Assembly: GCA_977006965.1 (NCBI GenBank)
Contig: OZ345372.1
Coordinates: 1,612,001-1,676,000, forward strand
Source of the DNA: Phymatolithon calcareum
Lineage: Eukaryota; Rhodophyta; Florideophyceae; Hapalidiales
Length of the DNA stretch: 64,000 nt
Direction: 5' to 3'
Shown here piece after piece: positions 20,834 to 31,850 of the stretch (within the stretch, counting starts at the first letter, position 1; each line of letters begins with the position of its first letter). Under the pieces are notes generated by a model. That model did no database searches. It was not told the origin of the DNA and worked only from the letters and a program-made list of their open reading frames with translations. The position numbers were made by a program, and so were the translations under genes.

Positions 20834-23800
20834 GGCTAGTGCCGACTTCCGGCGCTTGATGGTGTGGCGGTTGCGGGAGTTAGGGGAAATGGAGTTGTAG
20901 GGAGTTGTGGGAAGAGTGAGCGGAGAGGGCAGACGATAGAAGTACGAGCGGCGGTTCAATTGGAACTTATCTATCAGGGTGGGGAGCGGGTGTCGTGGTC
21001 CGTTCGGTACAACAGTATGACGTCATACATATGCCCTACGGAGGCACACGTGCCGGGCACATCGTACGTGATCATTGGATCGCAAGCCCCAAATACGCCA
21101 ACCAGTTTCAGGTGGCGTGATTATAAGCAAAAAATCAACGCGTCATACAAACACCCCATTTCTGGCACGAAACTGTCATGCACCGGCCCCGAGAACAGCG
21201 TGGAATCTGAGCGCGCCGTGTGCCACTTTTTCGATCGTCGCCTGGTGGGCACAGCGGCCCAGCAGGAGGACCTAAAATATGGTAGCGGCTATCAGCAGAG
21301 GCAAGCTTGGGATGCAACGTGCCACGAGTGGCAGCTGTTGACAATTGGAGCCCGACAGGGGGGCTGTTTCAAACGCGAGGATCGAAACCGCTTATTCAAA
21401 AACTCAAAAAGGCACTTGCACATTCATTCAGTAGTAATTATGATATGCATCCAAAATGTCCACGCTTCAGCAAACCTGCTGCGATGATCATCGTCGCTGT
21501 TGGCGATGTGCGCTTCTCCCATCACGTTCTTGATCTCAATTCGCCGAGTTTTCACCGTCGAAAATCGTGTCCTGGCGGAAATACTCACGACCTCCGCTAA
21601 GAATGGCTACGTAATTGCGCTCAGCGCTGGTGTATTTCTGCACATCGGAAGATAAAGCTTTTCGACGTTTCCAATGAAGGAAGGTTGATCCAGAGGAATG
21701 TCCCTGCTTGATCCGCTTCTTTCCCTACAACTGCAACGGCAATAATATGGAGACGGGCGCGTGAGGATTACGTCCGCTGCTCTCGGGGCGATACTGCCCA
21801 GTTTTTACTCGAACGATACTGGGTCGGAAACAGCCAAAAAGGCAAAATGCTGCCGACGTTCGCCCAATCAGCGTGATATCCCACGCAGCTTCCCAGCGTA
21901 TAAGCATCTTGGAAACTGCAGTACGCTCCTGCAATTGGATTCTCCGCATCACATGTGAACTCAAAAGAGAAATGATCGTCGGGCGATGCTACATGATATG
22001 AGTACTGAAGTTGAATAACGGGTGTCGGCGCTAAAGGAATTCAATTAAAATTCTTTGAAAATTCAAAAGTCCCGTTCTGTTATTCTGAGGTGTACAGTAT
22101 GGGAGAGGCTGCCGTCCTTTCTGTATCACTGCCCACATCGTCTTCACGGCCTACGTTTCAAGCCTTCATGGCCTCTCTTCTATTAAACTTGATGATGAAA
22201 ATTCGTTCGTTTCTGCAAGCAACATTTTGACTCTGTTTCCCCATTCTGTAGCAATCTGATGTACCGACGATACTCGTATTCCCTAATGCAATTAGCTTCA
22301 CTTGAGCTTGCACGAGTAGCCCTTATAACTTGTTTTAGTGAATTTTGAGTGCATTCATCCATTCCACAGGCCATGCAGAGAGTTGATGAAAAAGAGGCTC
22401 TGTCAACTGTCGAGGTAAACGAAATGCTGACTTTCAGGACGTTATTCTCTCTTTTTCTCGGGTTGACGAAGAAGTTCGAACAAAGTTCAAGAACAACTAA
22501 AAAAGTCCCTTGACATCCCTTCCTGGTATTTGTGCACCATTTTCCTGCAGACACTCTACAGTACATTACGACCGCTGTCGGTCGTTCGCCCCATTTGGCA
22601 ATCCTCCTACCTTCTTCCTCACGGGAAATCTTCTCGTCGAACTTCTGATGCTGTGTCAGAGTATGCAGAAAACATTACCGTGGTTTGAAAGGGACGCAGA
22701 GCAAGAAGCACAATAGCTGCCAGTCTTGTCATTTGGGCAAATGGCGGTCGTGCGACCAAGATTTCGAGTTCTTTCGTGTTCGTCTCTGAAAGCGTGGCGC
22801 TAAGCAGTATTCTGAACGTTGGTATTCTGGTGAATTGGGATTCACGTTGGTATGAGCACTGAAGGTAAAGAGCCCCTACTTAAGCTGGCGTGAAGCGCCA
22901 GCGGATGAAGGTTGGAGTATCGAAGGGGGGGATTGGGCAGTCGCTCTGAGCCGTGTTGCTTTGCGGCGCTCGGTTTCTCTGGTGGGTCATAGAGTCTGGA
23001 AATTGACCTCGTGTGTCGGTTGTACATGTGTCTATCCATCTGTAGTATTCATCGATAATTGAGGTGAAGTACTATCGAGTTGTCTACACGGTGGTGTTGC
23101 CGTAAAGTTGCGGCTGCTGTTTCGTCGCGACATTTGTTTACGCAAGGGACGAGCTGGAACCGGTTGCGGAGAAAATGGCCCGTTCTTGAGGCGGACTGCG
23201 AAAGCTCGGGCCGGAAAATGCCGTTGATGCTGATGGCCAGGATGGCTGACTGAATAAGAGTAAAATGATTCTAGTGAAGGAAGAAGAGGCCACTGTGGCG
23301 GTCGAAGTTGTGGCGGAAGATGATGCTCCCATAGGCAGTTGAAAATGAGCTATGGACGAAGAAGCCTCGGTTGTCTCTAAACGTGGCGTTCCGCTCCATC
23401 GGATTGGTCCTGTCAAGCATGGTTCATCGGTGTATCGACCTGTCTCGGTTGGTTGTGATGGAGGTATCGACGAAGGACACTTGACTTTTGCTGTAAGTTG
23501 TGTTGCTCGGTTGTGTCGAGCCCTGCTGTTAAGTATCGGCCTGTCTCCTTCGGTTGAATAAGATATTATAGTGCTGTCTGTCCGGTTGGTCTGTTGGAAT
23601 GGACATATCGAGCAAATGAACTTGACTGTCGCTGTGAGGTGTGGTGCTCGGTTAGTATCGGTCTGTCTCTCTCGTTAGATGTGCAAGATGTTTTTTTGCC
23701 GATTGCCCTGCGTTTGGTTGGTTGATCCGTTGATAAACAGAATTGTGGACTGAAATGTGCGTGAACTGCATTGGAGAAAGCTGAGCCAGCTCGAATATCT

Positions 23801-25677
23801 GCCGGTGCTCGCTCGCGAGGCAAACGCGATATAAGAATAATCCTACCTTCTTCCTCGCTTTTGCTTCTTCTCGTCCATCTACTGGAGCTGTATTGCACAC
23901 CTAGCAGAGCATAATTCACGTACTAAACTGTATGCTGTGAGAAGCACTCTTCGCATCTCTTCTTATCGAGACCAAGTGGCGTCTTGGCGTTTAGCACACC
24001 CCTTCCAGAGAATAACGCAATAGATGCATCTCACTTCCTCTTCTTCTCGTCCCGTGATTTCAGACGTGATATCTGCTCAGTAATTTTGGCTCTCCCCCGC
24101 TAAGTGTCGCCTTTGCTCCTTGCTTGACGAACGCTTGGTATGTACCCACATCTACAGGATGCATGACTCGTTTTGGTCCAGATATTAGAGTACGAAAACA
24201 GAGCAAAAGTTTCTTCTGCTTGTAAAGCTATATCACTCTAAAAGAAAAGGCAAGTCAAGCTACATGAGCTTCCTGGATACAAGACGATACCACCAAAATA
24301 TGCTAAAACTCTGTACACTCCAAAAAGCTTCTGCTTTATTTAGAGAGTCTTACAGTAAGGCCGCCACAGAAGGTTATATGAAAAAGAGAGCGTACTGGAG
24401 ATTCTCCTTTGTCAAAACGCAATATCAGCACCTATCTCTATTATATTTCCTATTCCCATATTTCCCCGAGCCCAGTGCCTCGGGCCGGACCAGGAAGTCA
24501 ACAGAGCATCTGCAGACAGTTTTGAAAAGGCAGTTACATCAGTAAGACTAAGCCATAAGAGATATTCAGCTTGGACCACACTTTTTCAGACATATTATTT
24601 TTCTAAGTTCTGAGCTTACTATCACAAGACTGTGCTACATAGCAAGACATGGTTGATGCCTTAGCCTGTTTAGAAAGCGCGTACCTTTCTTTTGACAGTT
24701 TTGCTGATTGTCTCAATTATTGTCATAATTTTGATTAATCTGCTCATTTGCGAGCAGTTAATCCAGCTTATTTCGCGGGCTGCTGGCTGAGGAACTAAAT
24801 CTCATCGCATCCATACAGGGACTCTCCTTTGCTTTTTTGATCAACTCTTTACAGCATACATGTATTCTGTAAAATATCCCTGAATATCCCAAAGCATTCT
24901 CAAGAAGGCCCCTCTGTCAAGTGCTTTTGCGCTCTGTAACCAGTGAGCGTTTATTGGGTGACGTTCTCGAATACACCTTGACAGGTGTACACGAGTACAT
25001 TAAATTCACTAGTGAAAATTCACTAATTTTGCATATACGTCAATTCCCTCATAATTTTGTGTGCAGAAACAACTACGGGGTTTTATTTATTTTTTTGATG
25101 CACTGAAAATATGCTTTCCTCCCCCTCTTTTTACTTTCCCCGGCTAAAACATTCTTATTTTCGCCACATATGATCATTTGTAAAGTCTGTACCTGTTCCC
25201 CTTCGCAAAGTACAAACCCCTCTCGCCTGTCTTCATCCCCATATGGTGATCAACAACACTGTACTGACTTCACCTCGCACGTGCGTCGAAAACCGCTATC
25301 CGATCACTCTGACCTGCGCACTTTGAGCGTCATCCACCATGACGCAAGCAATCACTCTCATCTTCTCCGCGTATACCGTTGCGGCCGCCCTCTCTATAAA
25401 GCTTTTATTCCGAGTGTCCTTTCACATCTCGAGACTTGCGCTGCGTCGCTCTATTCCGATCCATTTATTGCGCCCAATGCCCCCTTTCTAAATACGTCCA
25501 TCAGTTCATCCGAAGAGCGGTACAAGAAACTGAGTCTCATTCATGGTGCTGAGTCGCCATATCCCTGCACCGGAGCGATATACTGCATATTGAATGGGAC
25601 CTGGCAACCTTAGAGACTTTGACCGGGCCTTTCGTTTGGTGAGCAAAGCATGTGGATTCCGACAATAGCTCCTCGTC
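20834..25677. other. Long gene-poor region
   Basis: No gene is recognised. A plus-strand frame at 20864-21487 overlaps the start of the minus-strand gene and looks like a shadow. An imperfect tandem array lies at 23430-23690. At 24895-24935 the string around TTCTCAAGAAGGCCCCTCTG matches the ends of the foldback element at 42.5 kb, so a scrap of that repeat family is present here. Immediately upstream of the Fanzor gene, CTCTATAAAG at about 25394 is a possible TATA box. Confidence 0.35.
23430..23690. repeat. Imperfect tandem repeat, period about 105-120 bp
   Basis: The phrase GTATCGRCCTGTCTC begins three successive units at about 23431, 23533 and 23655. Units one and two both continue to an ACTTGACT.TGCTGT block and a GTTGCTCGGTT-type end. 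The copies are diverged and non-coding. Confidence 0.55.
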
Positions 25678-25818
25678 TTGTATGCTAAATGGCTTTCGGT
25701 TGGCGGTACTTTTAAACCTCTGTCGCCACTCGATGTTGTACCACAGCACTTGCATACCCCCAAGCCACCACTATCCATCCTTCATGGCGCTGTGAAACCC
25801 TTCCGTCGGCTTGCCGCC

Positions 25819-28449
25819 ATGTCCGACGGGGCCGCTATCCCGAAGAAGGTCCGAGAAGAGCTGAAAGAGTTTGCAGCCAACCAGCGAATCAAAACGTTCT
25901 CATTCAAGGTCCGCACAGTCACGACATCGGTCGATGCGTGCATCAAGAATGACTTGGACAAGGCCAAGTTGACTCACAACTTGCACACGAATGCTAAAGT
26001 ACTCGGCCTTCTAAGACACTTGGTGTCAGTGTACTTGAACGTGCTCTTGGATGACCCTGCGGTCTCGTTTGCGGGTTCAAGGATTTTATTCAACGCAGGC
26101 GTATTGCGGCACATCGCTCTTCACTTAGCAACGTACAAGATGCGTGCTCCGAACAAGAAAAGCGAACCGCGTATTCTTGATCTAGAACAGTACGCTGCTG
26201 TCAGGACTCATTTGGTGAACTATGTTCACAGACACCACGAAGATGAAGAACACGGGCTCGGGCCCCTGACCTTGGAGAAAATGCGGAATTGTATCAAGCG
26301 ACCACTCGGTGTCCTCTCGCACAACATGTCAGCAGCTAATAAGCGGCATGTAGAAGACCATTTTGATCAATCAGGACGGCATATTCAATGCTTCATCGAA
26401 CAGAGGTTCTGGAATGATCGCGGTCAAGAGAACTTCCACGAGATGACGAAGAAAGCATCCGAAGCTCTATTCAACGCCGCTATGGCCAGCACAGCCGATC
26501 GAGCGACAGAAATCATTGACCGATTTTGCCACCGAAACACAATCGCGAGCTGGAGAGATGGTCTTTTCGACATGATGCCGATTTTCCGTGCGCTTTTTGA
26601 TGACGTCAGGGAATTTCAATCCCCTATTTCAAAGCTCCGAGTATTATATCACTTCAGGCGTGAAGTAAGTCCTTTGTATGACGAAGCGTCGCGAGTGCGC
26701 TCCGAAGTGGACAGTGCCCAGCCGTATGTTGACTTCCCTCGCGTCCATGGGAAGTACGACAAGCAAAGGATCGTCGCGCAAAGGAGTCTGCTCAAGGAAG
26801 TTCCCGTTCCGCCGTGGTTCGATACAGCGGAGTCGATCACAGACCAACAAGTGCATGAGCTAAGAGCCGCGGTGGAAGAGTCGAGAAAGTCTCTATTCAA
26901 CGAGAAGAAAGTCCCCGGTCTTGACTCACTTCCCAAGCCTTTCACTCTACTCCCCTTGTATTCATTGCAGTACGCATTTGTGCACTACGACAACGAATCC
27001 GTACGTCAGCTCGCTCCCGGCGTTATTTCGGAAGAAGATTTGAAAGCAGTAGGGAGTCGGACGTGGTAGACACCATTTTTTGACTTCCATTCAAAGCGCA
27101 AGATCGATCGTTACCGACCTCCTCCTGTGAGGGCGAACGGCAAGAAGAGAAAAGTAATGCACCGCAAGGCTTTCAACAAGCTCCCGCGACATCGGAGGAG
27201 GAAGAAGAAGAAGAAAAGAAAACTTCTACGCCAGAAGAGATGTTTAAGACAAGGAATTCCACTGTGCGTCCAACACTCCTGGGTTCCCGACGACGCACGG
27301 TACGCCGAGCAGAAACATAACGAACACGGCCCCATTCCTTGGCTTGTGTGCAACATTTCCTCCGATGGTTTGCAAGTGAAAGTGTTGTTGGCGACGATAA
27401 CGAAGAAGGAGCATACGGAACTCACTCGACCAAGTGCTGATTCCACCCGACAGCCTCCCAAGGAGCCTCTTCCGTCCGGTGTGTGTGAACTGCATCAAAC
27501 AGGGTACCACTCCATACGGCGCCGTTTCGACATATCGAAGAACACGAAGGGTCTGTTTAAGAACGCGCATACCATTCCGCAGGACTTTCAAGGGACGTAC
27601 CAGGTCATTGGCCTCGATCCGGGACAAGTCAAGATAGGGACCACCGTGAGAGCCGAAGTGGACCTATCGCTTCATAATACACAAGAAGTCAAAGATGCGA
27701 TGAAGGCGAAGGACATCGAGAAATCAACTAAGTATGTTTCCCACAAGACCTACAGGTTCGAGTCGCTGGCGCGTGTCGCGGAGAAGAACGAGGCTGCACG
27801 TCGCAACGAAAATGAGGCCTACCGAGCAGCGCTCAACGACTTTTCTCAAGTGTCGCTAAAGCGTGCCGGTGCAAGTGTTGCATACGCCAACGTTGTCTAC
27901 AGTACATTGACGGTCATGTGCCGCGAATTGTTTTCCAAGAACAGACGTCGCCAACGCTTTGCTCGATTCCGCGCCAAATCACGAAACATCCAAGAAATGG
28001 CAAAGACTCTTGCCTTTGGAGCTGAAAATGAAGAGTTGCGAACTTCGACGAGCCGCGGTGCGGCAAAGCGGAAACTCAAACAAGATTTGTACCGGAGGAA
28101 GCGCTTGTTGTTTTTCGGTAATGCGGAGTTTGGTCATGGTTCGCGCGGTCCTTGTCCGCGCAAGAGGCTTCTTCGTGCGCTCTCGCTTCTCTGTCCAGTC
28201 GTCCTGGTCGACGAATTCAGAACATCTATACGCTGCAAAGAGTGTGGACACACTCTGCAAGGCAATCACCGCTCCCGTGTGTTTCGTTGTACGAACAACC
28301 CGACAGGCGAGAGCAATGGATGTTCCACGGAATCCATTGACCGAGACACGAATGGAGCGACAAATATTGCCGCTGTGGGTCTCCATCAGCTTCTGGGATT
28401 GCCCCGACCGCCCCATCTCAGCAGACCTTCACGCAGCACTCACGCATAG
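25819..28449 (+). CDS. Fanzor (eukaryotic TnpB-like RNA-guided nuclease), interrupted by one in-frame TAG
   Basis: The frame is open from 25678 to 28449 apart from a single TAG at 27067-27069. The likely start is the ATG at 25819 (gccgccATGtcc). This gives 876 codons including the TAG. The N-terminal part (to codon 416) is helical and basic and matches no domain I can name; it sits where WED/REC regions lie in this family. A strongly basic patch (27180-27240, RRKKKKKRK) could be a nuclear signal. The C-terminal part carries the family's RuvC nuclease: QVIGLDPGQVKIG (Asp at codon 600), FFGNAEFGHGSRG, VDEFRTSIRCKECG with a CxxC...C...C zinc site, and IDRDTNGATNIA (last Asp of DRD at codon 843). 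DPG, EFRTS-C-x-x-C and DRDxN are diagnostic of TnpB/Fanzor. The residue before the TAG is Trp (TGG), so a TGG to TAG change in a WW pair is likely. Nearest host genes are unrelated. Confidence 0.85.
27601..28375 (+). other. RuvC-like nuclease plus zinc-finger domain of the Fanzor
   Basis: This is the catalytic portion. RuvC-I Asp is encoded at 27616-27618. The EFRTS block is at 28213-28227. The zinc ligands are Cys codons at 28234, 28243, 28288 and 28321. The RuvC-III Asp codons of DRD are at 28339 and 28345. All recognisable catalytic and zinc residues are intact, so the only obvious lesion of the gene is the upstream TAG. Confidence 0.8.
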
Positions 28450-28676
28450 GCTGCTTGTCTCTTCATTTTTAGATTCTTTGAACTTACACACATTTCTCTT
28501 TATACTCCTATCGAGGGCCGCACACGCGCGGAAATAAAGAGCGAGAGAACGTCCGGTATATGCGATACTTAGTCGTGCTGCCCTCTGAAAGTCACCGTGG
28601 TTATTGAACATTTCGTTCACCACAATCTGCTGGATTGTTACTGCCCCAAACCCGATGCTTTTATCAAAATGGTCAC
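28450..28676. other. Convergent intergenic spacer downstream of the Fanzor gene
   Basis: A 227-bp spacer between the Fanzor stop and the stop of the minus-strand protease gene. It contains a short GC-rich inverted motif (GCACACGCGCG) and AATAAA at 28533. In TnpB/Fanzor loci the guide (omega) RNA usually begins near the 3' end of the nuclease gene, so this is where one would lie. I cannot show that one exists. Confidence 0.4.
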
Positions 28677-29909
28677 CTACAATTCGCCGTCCTTGCTTCC
28701 GCTCCCCTTTCTTTCACTTGACCTAGTCTCCCCCTTCCTGCACGTGAATTGCAGTACTAACTGCAGTTCTTTCCGTACCGCTGCCGTGATTAACGTGCTC
28801 CCAATGAGCGCGGGCACCAGGTAAATCAGTGCTGGCTGCGGCGCCAGAGTGACCAGGTTGGCCCCGAAGCAACTTAGCAAGCCCACGGTATACGCCCCTA
28901 TCGCCGTCTTAAAATACGGTCCACCAGTTACATCTCCTATCGTCGCCGCGAGGTTCACAAACACCCCCGGCACACATACATCCCCTAGTCCGAGCACCGC
29001 ATACGGATACCCAGAAGCCGCGTCCGCCATTTCTCGTGGAAAGAGTAGTTTCCCTGGCGAATCAATTTGAGTCGCCACGGTCACCATTACATCGGATCCA
29101 AATACGAAATACAAGTCGTACAGACAGAGGAGCACAAGCAAAGTTGCCGCCACAGAAAATGACTCGGCACGAACCAGGCTCAACGCTCGCGCAGCGATTC
29201 CCACCGCAAGCACGTTGGAGAACACAAACGTAGGTTCCATGTGCAATAGATACCCCGCAGTCACCAGGATCGCGGCACCGGTAGCCAGCCAGCTGCTCGG
29301 CGGCGGAGCTGTATCCCTATTTTCCCCCGAAACGTCCGCAGCGCTTCCCGTAACCGGGATATCTGGCGGCTGTAATCCGAGCCGTGTGAGCAGCTCAGCA
29401 CACAGGGGGTCAAGCGACTCCTTTAGACAGAGCGCTCCCGCAAAAGTGGTGAGCGCGTTGAACACCAACCCGATATCGACCTGCGTGTACTTAAGCAGCG
29501 CATAGCTGCCAAAAAGAACCGCGGAAGCCAGGAAAGGAGCAGCGAGTGCGGAACCGCGTGACATTGGCGTCGCGAGCTCAGTTTCGTTCTGCGCTCTCAC
29601 GCAACCGAGTATCAAGGCCGCAACTGCGGTCGTCGAGAAGTAGGCCACATCACCCAATATGCCGCTGTGCGGAAATACAAACGGAATTAGCTGCGCGCCC
29701 ACGAGCGCCGCGTATAGCGGGCCGGTTCCGTTCAGTCTGCCTGCGTCGCGCGCCGCAGAGCATGTTGGTGCACGCGCGCGGCGTGGCGGCGAGGTGAGAC
29801 GAGGGCAATGTGGGCGTCTTAGAGGTTGCGTGAATGTAGCTGAGCGAGTTGATGGTGGCGCGAGGGACGAGGCGAAGGAGAGGTTGAGCGTAACGAGGAC
29901 GGGCGGCAT
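28677..29909 (-). CDS. Signal-peptide-peptidase-like intramembrane aspartyl protease
   Basis: A polytopic membrane protein of 410 aa from the Met at 29909. The presenilin/SPP catalytic signature is complete: LCLYDLYFVFGSDVMVTVA with the YD aspartate at 265, LGLGDVCVPG with the GxGD aspartate at 310, and QPALIYLVPALIG with PAL at 359-361. Such enzymes cut transmembrane segments of signal-peptide remnants and type II proteins. The N-terminal 60 residues are rich in Ser, Pro, Arg and Ala without acidic residues and look like an organelle transit peptide, so a plastid location is possible. The open frame extends upstream to 30104, but that extension runs through the palindrome at 30043-30084 and is not protein-like. 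The basic Ser-rich tail is hydrophilic. Intronless. Confidence 0.88.
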   Translation of the reverse strand: MPPVLVTLNLSFASSLAPPSTRSATFTQPLRRPHCPRLTSPPRRARAPTCSAARDAGRLNGTGPLYAALVGAQLIPFVFPHSGILGDVAYFSTTAVAALILGCVRAQNETELATPMSRGSALAAPFLASAVLFGSYALLKYTQVDIGLVFNALTTFAGALCLKESLDPLCAELLTRLGLQPPDIPVTGSAADVSGENRDTAPPPSSWLATGAAILVTAGYLLHMEPTFVFSNVLAVGIAARALSLVRAESFSVAATLLVLLCLYDLYFVFGSDVMVTVATQIDSPGKLLFPREMADAASGYPYAVLGLGDVCVPGVFVNLAATIGDVTGGPYFKTAIGAYTVGLLSCFGANLVTLAPQPALIYLVPALIGSTLITAAVRKELQLVLQFTCRKGETRSSERKGSGSKDGEL

Positions 29910-30042
29910 TGCGAAAAGATGAAGATGACGAGCTCTGGAAGGTCGCAGGCATTCGAATGATGACGAGATCAAACCGCCATGATTGGCAAAGAAACAACAC
30001 GTGTATGAAGCATATGGATTGCGTATATCATACCGCTGGTGG

Positions 30043-30084
30043 TTTTTGGGACATATCGTTCTATAAAACGATATGTCCCAAAAA
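30043..30084. repeat. 18-bp perfect hairpin upstream of the protease gene
   Basis: The arms 30043-30060 (TTTTTGGGACATATCGTT) and 30067-30084 are exact reverse complements separated by CTATAA. It lies about 130 bp 5' of the start of the minus-strand protease gene and could act in its promoter, or simply be one of the isolated palindromes seen across the window. Confidence 0.9.
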
Positions 30085-30712
30085 TCACAAGAAAATAGTG
30101 TCAAAGACCCGTTCCAGTTTCTTCAAGAAACAGAAATGTGATATCCTTGAAAAAACTGGATCAACGACACAAATTCGGAGCCGGCAGGCGCCAATGTCTT
30201 GTAGTTGGAATCATCTCTTTGAGAATAGTTATTGGAAGGCTTTAGCCGCAGCTGCAGCTTGAGGTGTTACTATACTGCGTAGGGCAAAACCAGCGCAAGT
30301 CCCCACGACATGTGTTCGAGCAAATCTCTCGGGACTTCGTCACCAAGTGCATTGGAATGAAGAGGGATAGTCATTGCGAAGATCAGGCTTCGAAGACAAG
30401 ACTTTGCTTTCCTTTTCCCCCAATTATAACTTCGAACAAACCTTGCGCTATTTCCATAGTTTTTGTGCCCAAGGTAATGCTTTTGTTGCACAATAGAATT
30501 CAAAGATAACATACCGGAAAGCTTTGGGAAGGAAACAGCTCGTCTCCACAATGTAGAGGAGCTCCCAACCCTCTTCGAGTGTTCACGTGCCAACAAACTT
30601 TGCTCGTCAGGACAAAACATTGGCTCAGTGAGAAAAAGCCCTCAACTAGGGATGAGCAATGCAAACGGAAAACGTCGCACTGAAGTGCACACAATCACTT
30701 GGCCAATGCACC

Positions 30713-31850
30713 TTAATCCAGTCGAGTCATAAACTCGCGATATTTCAGAGTAACGACTGGCTCCGTATCCGGTTTGTTGGCAGCATACCTGGATAGTACA
30801 AAATGCAAGAAATGGAACTCAACAGTCAGCGCGCCGCAATGCAAAAAAGGAAGAGGCCGAGGTATCTCCTGTGTTATTAGTCTCTTACCTGTAGTCGACC
30901 GTCAAGCGATCCATTCTGTCCGGCACCAGGTCGTCATTCTTATCCGTCTTCACTGAGCTAACTCGATACTTTCTGTATTCCGAGCACAAACGCAAAACAC
31001 CGCATTCCGTTCATTCAAACCTGTCAGTCTGCGAGCCATACCCACATGTGTCGCACTGCATCGAACCACACCATACCGTCCGAACTTACGTGATCCTTCG
31101 CACAGCACAAATATGTGGCGGTTTCCCGAACCCCATTAGCGCGCCATCATCCTCAACGTCCACGATGCGCTGATACTCGCTCGCGACAAAGCTACCATAC
31201 CCCTGCGGCGCGTCAACGAAAGCACGCTTTGTGACGCGCACTTCTCTTGTCAAACTCGTCTTCGCGCCGGCCGCGGCAATACTGACGACGTTCGGGTTAT
31301 CCGCGGTCCACATTGCAGAAACGTTAAGCCCTGGCCGGTCGACGGCGGCCTCAGCGCGAGCATTGTACGCACGGTCGGCGACAATTTGTCCCCTGTGTTG
31401 CACGAAGCGAGCTCGAAACTCATCTCGCTCTCCGACGCGCGCACGCAGCGCTCGCACTGCATCTGCGCCCAGCAGCGGGTCGTCGCGCGCTGGTGCCGAT
31501 GGGCCATTATCGCGCGATTCGACGGAGTACAATTCGCGTTGCACATCCCATTCGCCAAGAAAGTATTCCGGGAAGTATACATCACCGGGTCCTAGCCCCG
31601 TCGTTCGCGCAGTCAGCTCCTCGAGCACTGCCCGCGCGTCCTCCGACGGACCAGACAATACCGGCGATGGACCGGAAAGGAAGAGCGCCAATGTAGCGAG
31701 GGACGCCGCTGGCGCGCTGGTCAATACCACACGTCTCGTGCATGTCCCGCGATCGACACGCCCCGCACCGGCACCTGAAGTCCCATGTAGGTGTGCGTGT
31801 GCCGATACAAATGCACATGCATCTTTAACTTGGGAGCAGAGAGTTTGCAT
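30713..31850 (-). CDS. Thylakoid-lumen-like protein (DUF6816-type), three exons
   Basis: Read directly as one exon the frame ends abruptly at 31086 inside a perfect 5' splice site (AC|GTAAGT at 31090/31089). Splicing to CAG|A at 30972 gives exon 2 (30889-30972), which ends AG|GTAAGAG; splicing to CAG|G gives exon 3 (30713-30788), ending in TAA. Exon 1 is 31090-31850. Introns are 117 and 100 nt. The phases join cleanly and yield 306 aa. The added tail reads TKYRVSSVKTDKNDDL, VPDRMDRLTVDYR, YAANKPDTEPVVTLKYREF and MTRLD. The N-terminus carries a twin-arginine lumen-type signal (TRRVVLTSAPAASLATLALFLSG), and the body has DVYFPEYFLGEWDVQRE and ADRAYNAR, as in plastid/cyanobacterial DUF6816 proteins. 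Family assignment is from memory of these motifs; biochemical function is unknown. Confidence 0.72.

Noticed and set aside
20864-21487. 207-codon plus-strand frame overlapping the start of the Ser/Arg-rich gene
   Set aside because: It has no motif and overlaps the better minus-strand candidate, so it is probably chance.
27067-27100. A mini-intron (GTAGAC...CAAAG) that would remove the Fanzor stop
   Set aside because: It would be only about 31 nt, with a poor donor, and the sequence across it reads as protein in the main frame. The introns supported elsewhere are 100-117 nt.
29910-30104. N-terminal extension of the protease frame
   Set aside because: The extension translates through the perfect palindrome at 30043-30084 and is not a plausible leader. 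The Met at 29909 starts a transit-like peptide.
30640-30665. TAGGGATGAGCAATGCAAAC as a hAT terminal repeat
   Set aside because: No inverted partner or 8-bp duplication was found nearby.
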